This document shows, in pieces, positions 36,125 to 46,734 of a stretch of DNA of 64,000 nt; the first letter of the stretch is position 1, and every line of letters begins with the position of its first letter. The notes under the pieces were generated by a model. It was given only the letters and a program-made list of their open reading frames with translations, did no database searches and was not told the origin of the DNA. The stretch lies in assembly GCF_017591435.1 (NCBI RefSeq), contig NC_059299.1:11090723-11154722 (forward strand), given 5' to 3'. Origin of the DNA: Portunus trituberculatus. Its lineage: Eukaryota > Arthropoda > Malacostraca > Decapoda > Portunidae. Position numbers and translations under genes: made by a program.

Positions 36125-38840
36125 GCCACTTGATGCTGATTCTCTAAAAGATAAGAAAGGTCAGCCAAAATTAGGAATCAAATGTCTTGATACCTCCCTC
36201 TTAAAAGAAGTCAAGTCGTTGGAAGGCAGAAATACAGAAACAGGTAGGGAGTTCCAGAGTTTACTAATGAAAGGTATGAATGACACAGTAATGGTTAACT
36301 CTTGCCTTAGAGTGTTGGACAGAATGGGGATGAGAGGAAGAAGAAAGCCTTGTGCAGCAGGGCCACAGGAGGAGGGGAGCCATGTAGTTAGCAAGATCAG
36401 TAGAATAGTTAGGATGAAAATAGTGATAAAAGATAGAAAGAAATGCACCATTTCAGCATTGAGAAAGAGGCTGAAGACAGTCAGTCAGAGGAGGAGAGTT
36501 GATGACACGAAAAGCTTTTGATTCCACCCTATCTAATAAAATTGTATGAGTGGAACCCAACAAACATGCGAAGAGTACTTCATACAGGGATGGATAAGGC
36601 CCTTCTACAGAGTAAGCAGTTGGAGGGGCAAGAAAAACTGGGAGACACCACAGAATGCCCAACATCATAGAAGCAGTTTTAGCAAGAGATGAGATGTGAA
36701 GTTTCCAGTTAAGATTATGAGTAAAGGACAGTGTGGGAGAGGGAGAAACTTAAGTGTCATTGAAGAAGAGGGATAGTTGTCTGATAGGTTGTGACAAGTT
36801 GATAAATGAAGGAATTGAGTTTTTGAGGCATTGAAAACTACTAGATTTTCTCTGCCCCAATCAGAAATCTTGGAAAGATTAGAAGTCAGGCATTCTGTGG
36901 CATCACTGCATGATTTGTTGACTTCCTGAAGGGTTGGTTGTCTCTAAAAAGACGTGGGAATATGCAGGGTAGTATCATCAGCGTAGGAGTGGATAGGGCA
37001 AGAAGTTTGGTTAAGAAAATCATTAATGAATGATAGAAAGAAAGTGGGTGACAGGACAGAACCCTGAGGAACACCACTATTAATAGATTTATGAGAACAG
37101 TGGGCGTCTACCACAGCAGCAATAGAATGGTCGGAAAGGAAACTTGAGATAAAGTTGCAGAGAGAAGGATAGAAACTGCAGGAGGGCAGTTTTGAAATCA
37201 AAGCTTTATGCCAGACTCTATCGAAAGATTTTGATATGTCTAATGCGACAGCAAAAGTGTCACCAAAATATCTAAGAGAGGATGACTGACTCAGTAAAGA
37301 ATGCCAGAAGATCACCAATAGAGTGACCTTGACAGAAGCCATACTGGCGATCAGATAGAAGATTGTGAAATGACAGAAGTTTAAGAATCTTCCTATTCAG
37401 GACAGATTCAAAAACTTTAGACAAGCAAGAGATTAAAGCTACAGGATGGTAGTTTGAGGGGTTAGAACAGTCATCCTTTTTAGAAGCAGGCTGAATGTGC
37501 AAGCATGGAAGCACAGTTTTTGAAAACAATAGGAGGGACCTCATCAGGTCCATAAGCTTTCTGAGGAATTAAGCCAGCAAGGGCATGGAAAACATCACTA
37601 TGAAGAATTGTGATTGAAGACATGATATAGTCAGAGGGAAGAGGAGAGGGAGGGACAAGTCCATAATCATCCAAGGTGGAGTTGTTAGCAATGGTTTGAG
37701 AGAAGAGTTCAGCTTTAGAGACAGAAGAGATGGCAGTGGAGCCATCAGGATAAAATGAAGGAAAGATGAAAAAGTAAAGTTATTGGAGATGTTTTAGGCA
37801 AGATGCCAAGAATCTCGAGGGGAGTTTGGGTTTGAAAGATTTTGACATTTTCTATTTATGAAGGAGTATTTGGCAAGTTGAAAAACAGACTTGGCATGAT
37901 TCCGGGCAGAAATATAAAGTGCATGAGATTCAGGAAATGGAAGGCTGAAGTATCTTTTTGTGGGCAACCTCTTTATCATGTATAGCACAAGAACAGGCTG
38001 TGATAAACCAAAGTTTAGATTGAGAGAAAGAATGAAGCATATACGCTTCCATGCCAGACACTATCACCTCTGTTATGCATTCAGCACACAGAGAGGGGTC
38101 TCTGACACGGAAACAGGAATCATTCTAGTGAAAATCAGTATAATACCTCTTTAGGTCCCCTCAACTAGCAGAGGTAAAATGCCAAAGGCACCTCCCCTTT
38201 GGGGAAGAATAGGACAAGATACATTAATGTGATTGTAATCAGAGGACCCCAACAGAGAAGAGAGGGCAACAGCTTAAGCAGAAAGATTAGAGGTAAGGAA
38301 AAAGTCAAGAATGTTGGGCGTATCTCCAAGACTGTCAGGAATATGAGTAGGGTGTTGCACCAGTTGCTCTAGGTCATATAGAATAGCAAAGTTGAAGGCT
38401 AGTTAACCAGGATGGTCAATGAAGAAGAATGAAAGCCACAGCTGGTGGTGAACAATGAAATCTCCAAGGATGGAGATCTCCATGAAAGGATAGAGGTACA
38501 GAATGTGCTCCACTTGAGAAGTTGAATAGTCAAAGAATTGACTATAGTCAGAGGAGTTACAGGCGAGATAGACAGCACAGATAAATTTGATTAAAGAGTG
38601 ACTATTGAGTCAAACCCAGATGGTGGAAAACTTGGAAAATTCAAGAGCATGGGCACAAGAGCAAGTCAAATTGTTGCGCACATACGTAGATGCAACATGC
38701 AGCTTTGGATTGAAAATGAGGATAGAACAAGTAGGAGAGAACAGAAAAGAAGTTACTGTTAGTTGTCTCAAACAGCTGTGTTTCAGTGAGGAAAAGACAA
38801 TGTTATTGCCTGACAAATATCATTTTTTCCCTAGGTGATG
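36125..38840 (-). mobile_element. LINE family C, copy 1
   Basis: A long minus-strand copy reading endonuclease (about 38600-38160), linker, RT (37674-36886) and C-terminal region (36451-36161). Frames are broken throughout. Clade is uncertain (Jockey-superfamily style RT with YADDTT). It is the template against which copy 2 and the DIRS-1 empty site were read. Confidence 0.8.
36161..38600 (-). pseudogene. LINE C ORF2 (endonuclease and RT, broken)
   Basis: The endonuclease region contains MEISILGDFIVHHQLW (GDFN-type block with N changed to I), DTPNILDFFLTSNL and LGSSDYNHINVSC (SDH block with H changed to Y), so catalysis is lost. RT blocks: QKAYGPDEVPPIVFKN, NYHPVALISCLSKVFESVL, RQYGFCQGHS, FAVALDISKSFDRVWHKALI, SGVPQGSVLSPTFFLSFIND and HSYADDTTLH (catalytic YADD). 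The C-terminus has ISKLWNSLPVSVFLPSNDL. At least five frame changes separate these pieces. Confidence 0.8.
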
Positions 38841-39085
38841 CCTAAAAGTCCTGGTTGCTGTTTCATTGCCATGGTCCTTGGTATTAACTACCACTTATAC
38901 TTTATAGTAGATCATGTTGCTTGATGTTTTTCCTCCTGCTGCATAACAGTGAGGGTCTTGATGTGTTTTGTTATGATCATGAACTTGCTGTTACTCCTCA
39001 CCGACAGATGGCATTAAGTCAGTGTTTCAATCAGCTGATATCTATAAACATGTGACAGCCTCACAGGTTAGATTGCTTTCAATAC

Positions 39086-39144
<59 letters not shown>

Positions 39145-39937
39145 CAGCAATAATATAATGATGGATGCAGTTAGGGTAGGAAGACATACTGTTCATAAGC
39201 TAGGTTAGTGAGCACCAAGGAGAAAATTATCCTACAGTAGGTCTCAACTTCGCATTTGAGACACAGGGCAATGTTTTGAGCAAAAATTTTTGGGAAATGG
39301 TGTCCTATATGCCATCAAATTAAGTAATGTTAACTTTTCTAATCTACTAAGGAGCTTTCCCCACTTGATGCCCCATCCCATAAGATAAATTAGCCTAACT
39401 GGTGGGGGTTCCTTGGACACCTCCATTTCCTCTCATAATGTAAACTTATTAATTTCCAACAGTTAAAATTTTACCAGAAATGCTCCAAACAGTGAGATGT
39501 AAACCCTGCGATGGGCTACAACGCATACAATGTATTGGTTGAAACAACAGTATGACTGGACCAAGAGTGGATGGATTGTAAGAAAAGGCAGTACAGAAAA
39601 CTCAAATAAGCTGGACATAGGATAATTTGGATACTTTCAGGAATTTGTTTAGTTTTTTACTTGTTTATGTACCTTTTTATTTATTCATTATTGTTATATC
39701 TCAAGGGCACCAGTAAGCATGTTTTGCCCTTTAATTGAATAATGTTAACTTAATAGGCTGATATACTGGATAAAATGCCTCTGCTAGCTCTTACATCATC
39801 CATGTCATTCCAGGCCATTTGTGAAGTAAAATGACATTGTGCTGTGGCACTACCATCCAAGATCAGTATTTACACAGCTCACAGCTACAGAGGCAGTGTC
39901 TACCCCAGCTTTTGTTTGCATTCAAGATGTTTTCAAT
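38841..39937. other. Spacer with (AAT)n microsatellite
   Basis: A pure (AAT)n run at 39085-39143. Otherwise AT-rich DNA without recognised genes or element ends. Confidence 0.6.
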
Positions 39938-40117
39938 GTGTGTGTGTATTTACCTAGTTGTAGTTTTACAGGGCTTGGGCTTTATGCTGGTGTGGCCACG
40001 TCTCCATATCTACACTTATCCAATCTTACTTTAAAAGTATGCACACTCGTTGCAGACACTACTTCTTCATTTAAACTGTTCCATGTCTCAATACATCTTT
40101 GCGGGAAACTATATTTT

Positions 40118-43013
40118 TTAACATCTCTGACATATTCCTTTTCTCAGCTTTTTACTATGCGATCTTGTCCTTCGAATGTCATATTCTTCTCTAAGGATCA
40201 GTTTCTCGTTATCCACTTCGTCCATTCCGTTGATTAATTTATAAACTTGTATCAGATCTCCTCTCTCCCTTCTTTGTTCCAAGGTTGGTAGATCCATAGC
40301 CTTTAGTCTCTCCTCATATGTCATCCCTTCAAATTCTGGAACCATTCTTGTTGCCATTTTTTGTAGGCTCTCCAACTTCCTTATGTGTTTCTTTTTATGA
40401 GGGGTCCACACTACTCCTGCATATTCCAATCTGGGTCTATTTTAGTACTTATCAATTTCTTCATCATTTCTTTGTCCATGTAGTGAAATGCTACTCCAAT
40501 ATTCCTTAGCAAATCATGTTTTTCTAAAATTTCTATCAATATGGCTTACCGGTTGATTGTTTTCTTCCATCGTCACTCCTAAGTCCTTTTCCTTTTTTAC
40601 TTTCTCCAGTTCTACTCCATCTCCCATCTTATAGATTCCCACAGGTCGTCTTTCACTCTTTCCCATTTCCATGACATGGCTTTTGTTCACATTGCATTCC
40701 ATTTCCCACTTTTTACTCCATTCCCAGATCTTATTTAGGTCTTCTTGCAGTATTTCACAATCCTCCTTTTGCTTTATAACTCTGCACAGTTTTGCATCAT
40801 CTGCAAACAGATTTATGTAGCTGTTCACTCCTTCTGGCATGTCGTTAATATAAATGAGGAAAAGTATTGGTGCCAATACTGACCCCTGTGGCACTCCGCT
40901 TTCTACTGCTCTCCACTTGGACTTCATATCTTTAACTACCATCCTTATCTCTCTCCTCCTCAAATAATTTTCTATCCATCTCAATGTGCTTTCTTTTAAG
41001 CCACCCTTCTCCTCTAACTTCCATAGTAATCTTGCATGTGGCACTTTGTCAAACGCCTTTTTAAATCTAAATAAATACAGTCAACCCATCCCTCTCTCTC
41101 TTGTACTCTATCAACTATTCTAGAATAGAAACTCAATAAATTAGTTACACACGGTCGTCTTTTTCTAAAACCAAATTGGCTATTTGATATTAATTTGTTG
41201 TCTTCAAGGAACTCGATCCATTGTTTCTTTATTATTCTTTCACACATCTTGCATATTACACTAGTTAGTGATACCGGTCTGTAATTTAAAGGTTCTTCCT
41301 TCCTTCCGCTCTTATATATGGGAACCACCTCAGCTCTTTTCCATTCTACTGGTACTGTTCCATTTTCTATTGAGCATTTTATGATGTTGTATATAGGACT
41401 TGCTAGTTCTTCCCTACATTCTTTCAGTATTCTGCCTGAGACTTCATCCGATCCCATTGCCTTCTCTTCATCCAGTTCCTTCATTAACTCTTTTATTTCA
41501 AGCTTGGTTACTTTAATCTCTTTCATATAGACTGTCTCTTTATTACCCTGTGGCCTTTCAAATTTGGATTCCTTAGTAAAGACCTCCTGGAATTTATTAT
41601 TTAATAGTTCTGCCATACTTTTGGGTCTTCCACCATCCCATTCTCTCCTTTTAACCTTTCTATTGTTTCTTTTTGCCTAATTTTTCCATTTATGAATCTG
41701 TAGAACAATTTTGGTTGCTCCTTACATTTTTCGACAATGTCTTTTTCAAAGTTGTTTTCCTCTTCCTTCCTCACCTTAACATATTCATTTCTCGCTGCCT
41801 TGAAGTTTTCCTTATTTACTGGATTTCTATTTTTCCTCCACCTTTTCCATGCTCCATCTCTTTTCTCCTTTGCCCTAGCACACCTTGCATTAAACCAATC
41901 TTTCTTTCCTTCTTCTTTAGGTCTGTATTTCAGGACATATTCCCTGACTCCTTTTTTGTATATTTCAAAAAATAAGTTATACTTCTCTTGCATTGTCTCT
42001 GAGTTTTCCATCTCCTCCCAGTTTACGTTTTTAAAATAGCTCTTGAGGTTCTCAATATCAGCCTTTTTGTAATTTAATCAGTCTCCTTTGTATGAATCGT
42101 CTCTATCTTCATTTCCCTCTTCTATATCCATTTTATTTACACCATGTGGGCTTTTCACGGGAATTTCTGGGCTAAAGGGGATACTTTTTGCGGTACCTCC
42201 TATCTCAAAGCCCACCAGCTAGGAAACCGTTGCCCCGAGTGAGGAAGCCCAACCTACACTCGGACCGTGGACAGGATTCGAACCCGTGCGCTTGGAGACC
42301 CCTCGGACCCCAAAGCACGCATGGTTCCACTGTACCACGGCGGCCCCATTTCTAATATTACATGGTAACTCTTTCCCAACGGGCACTTATATCTTATATC
42401 ATCATTCATTTGTATTTCCCTCGTAAAAACTAGGTCCAATCTCGCCGGCTCGTCGTTTCCTCTGAATCTTGTGCATTCCTTTACTCTCTGGTCCATCATA
42501 TTGTCTATCATCAGGTTCAGGAATCTTTCTCCCCAGGCTTCTTCCCCCATACCACTTTCATAATTTTCTCAGTCCACTTCTTTACAGTTGAAATCTCCTA
42601 CTAATATCACTTTTCTCCTTTCTTTAACAATTCTCGTTAGGCTCCTTATTGTGTCATCTATCATGTCCTTATATTCTTGATTGGTCCATGAATTTGTTTT
42701 TGGTGGCACCTGTTACAATGATTGTTAACTCTTTTTTATTAATATGCATCTTAACATACAGTACTTCTGCTTTTCCTTCCCCACATTCCACTTGGTTTAT
42801 CACTTTCTCCTTCCTTAATATTATCATGACTCCTCCTCCTCCTTTACCCACTCTGTCTCTTCTCCATACATTATACCTATTATCCAAGTCTATTTTGATT
42901 GCCCCATTTAGTTTTGTTTCAGCCAGGCATACAATATCTGGATTTTCTTTCTTTATGTAATCTCTTAATTCTAATTTACTTGATAAAACCCCGTCTATGT
43001 TCGTATACATCAT
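40118..43013 (-). pseudogene. LINE A ORF2 (endonuclease, RT; broken)
   Basis: The endonuclease has MYTNIDGVLSSKLELRDYI, PDIVCLAETKL and GKGGGGVMIIL, then, past the SINE, GNDEPARLDLVFTREI and CPLGKSYHVILE, where the SDH block has become SYH. RT has EEKAMGSDEVSGRIL, NYRPVSLTSVICKMCERII, QFGFRKRRPCVTNL, a frameshift inside YLDLKKAFDKVPH at about 41040-41070, SGVPQGSVLAPILFLIYIND and NLFADDAKLCRV (FADD). The C-terminal part is MEYAGVVWTPHKKKHIRKLE. It is inactive because of frame breaks and the SINE. Confidence 0.85.
42134..42335 (-). mobile_element. tRNA-derived SINE, family S1, copy 2, nested in LINE A
   Basis: Minus-strand SINE with intact A box (TGGTACAGTGG) and B box (GGTTCGAATCC). It is flanked by CCATTT on both sides (42128-42133 and 42336-42341), a likely 6-bp target duplication. 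In LINE A copy 1 the corresponding site (about 189-200) reads CCATCTCTAATATTACATGG without insertion. The copy is better preserved than copy 1 at 7.6 kb. Confidence 0.85.
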
Positions 43014-43045
43014 TTTTAGTCTCTTACCTTTATCATTTTGTTAAA

Positions 43046-44165
43046 CTTGTGTCCATGTTTGTGTCCAAATCAGTGCCACATATGTGTGAAATTCAGGATG
43101 GTAAGAATCTAAAACTAAGCATCAAACTCAAGTAATGCAAAATTTGAGAAGAGCAAAACTCAAAAAGAGGGGATTAGTCACTTTGTGGATATTACTTGTC
43201 ACTCCTGCCAGTGGCCTTCTCCCAAAAGCCCCAAATGTCCCTCACTCTGAAAATGTTGCCCACCCCTGGTATAAACCATATCACAAGAGGAAGCAACAAT
43301 GCAAATTGAAGCCAGATATTGATTTCTCATTGAAGGTGTAGCTAAATCATGTCAATGTCAGATACAATAACAAAACTCACATGTCATGTGGAAAGGTCAG
43401 TGACCTTACCAAAAATATAGCAAAACTGTGGGACATGTGTGTAGCATGGTTATAACAGTACTTAAGAATGTCAAAATTCAAGATTTTCCAAGTCCAGTGA
43501 ACTGTGCACCAGTTAAGAGTGAACACTGACATGATTTCCCATTGTTTATGGGTGAGATCTGTGGGTGGTAGTATTTTGGGATTCCATGGTATCTAAAGAG
43601 GTGATCTCTCTAATCACACACTGCCACTTGTGAGGCCATTCCTGACATAACCAATTATGACAGTTACACTTTTCATTTATTTTAGGGACATATCAGGCAA
43701 TTGAGTCAGAGTCAGTTATTTGTTAACCCGTGAAAGCCCATGTATTTATTTCCAGAGGAAACTTTATAGAAATTTTGATATATCACTAAAATTGTAATTC
43801 TAAGACTCTATTACTCTTATGGTTTTTCTTGTAAGTGTCTTCATTTAACAGTTAAGTGAATGTTACTTACAGTGATGCCGAGCTTAGAATTTGTAGAAAA
43901 TGTCAGGGTCCTTGCTCTTCCCTCTTATGCAATACAAAATGAGTAATATGTTATTTATAAATTATGCAAGTGTTGATGTTAGTAAGATTCCTAATTAAAT
44001 ACATGATATGCATTATGAGTGACTTATTACAATATCACTATTTAGTACATCATTCTTACTTGGAAATCTAGACAATAACTATACTGGTGCCTCAAATACA
44101 TAGACATTTACATCATGCCTATAAAACTACTACTTTGAATACTCATTTTTCCAAACATATGTGTC
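43046..44165. other. Spacer with a possible hAT-type terminus
   Basis: No gene recognised. At 43248-43270 the phrase AAAATGTTGCCCACCCCTGG resembles the complement of hAT ends of the CAGGGGTGGGCAA type; no partner end or 8-bp duplication was located, so it is only a hint. Confidence 0.35.
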
Positions 44166-44171
44166 TTTATT
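44166..44171 (-). promoter_or_regulatory. Candidate poly(A) signal AATAAA
   Basis: AATAAA on the minus strand, 46 bp past the stop of the terminal exon at 44218. Position and strand fit cleavage of that gene's mRNA. Confidence 0.5.
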
Positions 44172-44217
44172 AAAAAGATAAACACAAACATGTGGAAACC
44201 TCAAAAAAGAAAAATAG

Positions 44218-44333
44218 TTATGCATAACATTGACTAAAGAGCTCCATAGCAGCTTTACATAATCTTTTATCTTCCCTTCCTTTTTGCTTGTCTTCCATTC
44301 CTGAAATTCTCATTCCCAGTTCTTCCTGTACCT
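44218..44333 (-). CDS. Terminal exon of an unidentified minus-strand gene
   Basis: A 116-nt coding end. The acceptor is a T-rich tract ending TTTTTTTTTTTTAG just before 44333. The first two bases (AG) complete a codon left by the upstream exon (phase 1), then 37 residues and a stop: VQEELGMRISGMEDKQKGRE then DKRLCKAAMELFSQCYA. An AATAAA follows 46 bp after the stop. The peptide is charged and coil-like; I do not recognise the family. It may also be a chance frame, but acceptor, phase and poly(A) signal agree. Confidence 0.45.
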
Positions 44334-44441
44334 CTAAAAAAAAAAAATAAATAAAAAAAAAAATCATAATAATAATTACATCACAATCTGAAACTAGCTG
44401 AGCTGCAGTAAGGTGACTCAAATCTCCTCTACCTTCCTTAC

Positions 44442-44533
44442 CTGAGTCCTTATCTGTTTGCACTCCATATTGAGGGATGTAAATTATGATTTCTTCTATA
44501 TCTCGGCCTCTAATACCACCATTTGAATCTTTA
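44442..44533 (-). CDS. Probable penultimate exon of the same gene (5' limit uncertain)
   Basis: Ends at the donor CAG|GTAAGG (44442/44441) in phase 1, which fits the next exon across a 108-bp intron. It reads DSKDSNGGIRGRDIEEIIIY then IPQYGVQTDKDS. An in-frame TAG stands just upstream (about 44534-44536), with coding-like sequence before it (NEAQQLVEKSGNKE). Either the exon starts at an acceptor ending in that TAG, or the gene is damaged, or the assembly has an error. The function is unknown. Confidence 0.35.
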
Positions 44534-45420
44534 GAATCCTACTCCTTATTGCCTGACTTTTCCACTAACTGTTGAGCTTCATTAACAGTCAGACAAATAA
44601 AATAAAAGAAAGATACTAAACATAAAACATCTAACAGTTCAACCATTATATTGAAAAGCTTATCATCAAATAATGTACAACAGTGATTACTTTAACCACT
44701 GATCAGTGACATGGAAGCTATAAAAACAAAGTATTCTTCAACTGTTGTTGGTGATAAATATCCAAGTATTCAAAGCACTCATTGCCCTGTGTCACCTATA
44801 GCCTGGAAGTGATACACTATGTAATTGAAAGCATAACACTGAGATCACTTTTCATACTGATATATGTGTTATGGTAGCTACTGTTTAGCAACTATTTATA
44901 TTTAGGTTGGTTAACATTGACATTGAATGCATTCACTCACTTCTTTATTCTTTTAGCACTTATTTGAATGACAGTATTTGAGAAGTTAGAGAAAATCCTT
45001 CACTACATGATCTCTGTCCTCTTGCCCCAGCTCATGTAAAAAATTATGTTAGCTGGTGTTGTTAAAGAAAAAGGACATAATTGACCTTCACATAAAACAT
45101 AAAGTTCATTGCTACCTTAAATGATTAAATATCTGTGGACCATTACAAATCTGTCACCTATAGATGACACTGAGTACTGACAGGTTGATATGGCTAACTA
45201 GTGAAGTGAGGTTAAGTGAACAATGCCAGTGTTCAGCTGGAAAAAAAAAAAAAAAAAGTCACTATGTGGGATATTCATCAACAGTAATGTGTGAGATACA
45301 ATACAGAGATGTAAAGGTGAGGTTCCATGTGTTTATCAACAAAGCTGCAAAACTGTATGCACTTCCATCCCCCTTTGAATTTCTTCTCCCCACCAGTAAG
45401 GCATAACTACAGATTTTGAA

Positions 45421-45740
45421 ATATCACATTAGGTTAGGTTAGGTTAGGTTAGACTTGGTTAGGTTTATGTCCTAGTGAAGGGAAATAGGGGGATCCAAGA
45501 GGGCTGTGGTCCCTCCTGGCTAAGTTATGCTTGGTTTTAGCAAAAGAGGGCAGGTTGTCCAATGGAGCACAGCCCTCAGGCAAAGTTAGGTCAGGTTATA
45601 GAAATTTTAAAACTTGAGGGAGATTTAGAATTTAGAAGGCCCATATTTCTCTTATTTTTTGCACCAACTCCTAAAACCCCTGATTGCCCACAGCCCCTCA
45701 AGCTTGTTTTATGGGGGATAGGGGGGGTGGGGTAGAAGTG
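45421..45740 (+). repeat. TTAGG-bearing repeat, copy 1
   Basis: Begins with (TTAGG) x4-5 at 45429-45453. Later it holds CCTAAAACCCCTGATTGCCC and ACAGCCCCTCAAGCTTG, which recur inverted at 50740-50785. TTAGG is the canonical arthropod telomere unit; here it is short, interstitial and part of a dispersed repeat. Confidence 0.6.
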
Positions 45741-46734
45741 CAGACTTAATATCCAGAAGTAGCTACCAATTTTTGCCAATAAGATCCAAAAGCATTTCAT
45801 TATACAATTTTACCCATACTGTATAATGCACAATACACTTCAGTAACAGAGACTAAACATCATGAACTGGTATACCTGGGATGAAGGCCCCACAGTAATT
45901 ACACTGTTTCTTCATTTAGGATTTATTTATTTTATTTATTTATTTATTTTTTTTTTTTTTTGTATGCAAGAGGAAATGCTGCCAAGGGCAAAGGCATGGA
46001 AATAGCTCTAACCTATTAACTTCCAGGGATTGCATATTTCTTACCATTTATAAGCAAATATTTTCTTAATTACAATCTACACAATGAAGGAAGTAGCAAT
46101 GCAGTCAATGAACTTAATCTATGCAAACTTAACCTAGCATATTTCCTAGTGATAGAAATGCTAATGTTATTTCAATGTTACCACTTTAACCTTTCACATT
46201 TACAATGCCACTGGGCTATCTTATTGAATAATCAGTATTACTACAGTCATACACCAAAAATCAACATGGCTTTTCTCACCTTTCTCATCTTAAAGAGCTT
46301 CTCATTCTGAGTAATTTCAACCCATACATATCCATTGCAAATTGCTGCTTCTTATGTTTTTGAAAGAATGAACTCACTATATCAGTAGTGGGAAGCAATG
46401 CACCCACATGTGGGAAGGACAGGTGGGCAGTGAGGCACTGTGGTTAGGTGTGTTCATTTGTGCGTGCACATGTCATATTATTTGCACAAGTACAAGCTAT
46501 ATCACAACAATTGGTTCTTTTGTTTGAACATGAATCCCTTGCCAATAAAAACAATATAAAATTAACTCAGCCAATCATAGCGTCCTATTTCATTGTGTGG
46601 CAAGAAAAGCAACTCAATTTGAAGTATTTGAATCCATCTTACTTAGATGTCACTATATATGTGTTATGTGTAGTGTGCACTATTACCAGCGTATTCATCA
46701 GTTTTTTAACTATAAGAGGAGTAGAGATTTTTTA

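Larger units (their letters stand above)
39938..43045 (-). mobile_element. CR1-like LINE, family A, copy 3 (ORF2 nearly complete)
   Basis: Minus-strand ORF2 from the endonuclease start (about 43013) to the 3' UTR, ending ACAACTAGGTAAATACACACAC at 39938. It overlaps copy 1 in the endonuclease and copy 2 in the RT and C-terminus, tying the three together. A SINE (42134-42335) interrupts the endonuclease. Several frameshifts; ORF1 is absent, as homology to copy 1 stops at about 43045. Confidence 0.85.

Noticed and set aside
45429..45453. Chromosome end or telomere
   Set aside because: Only four to five TTAGG units, embedded in a dispersed repeat with unique DNA on both sides.
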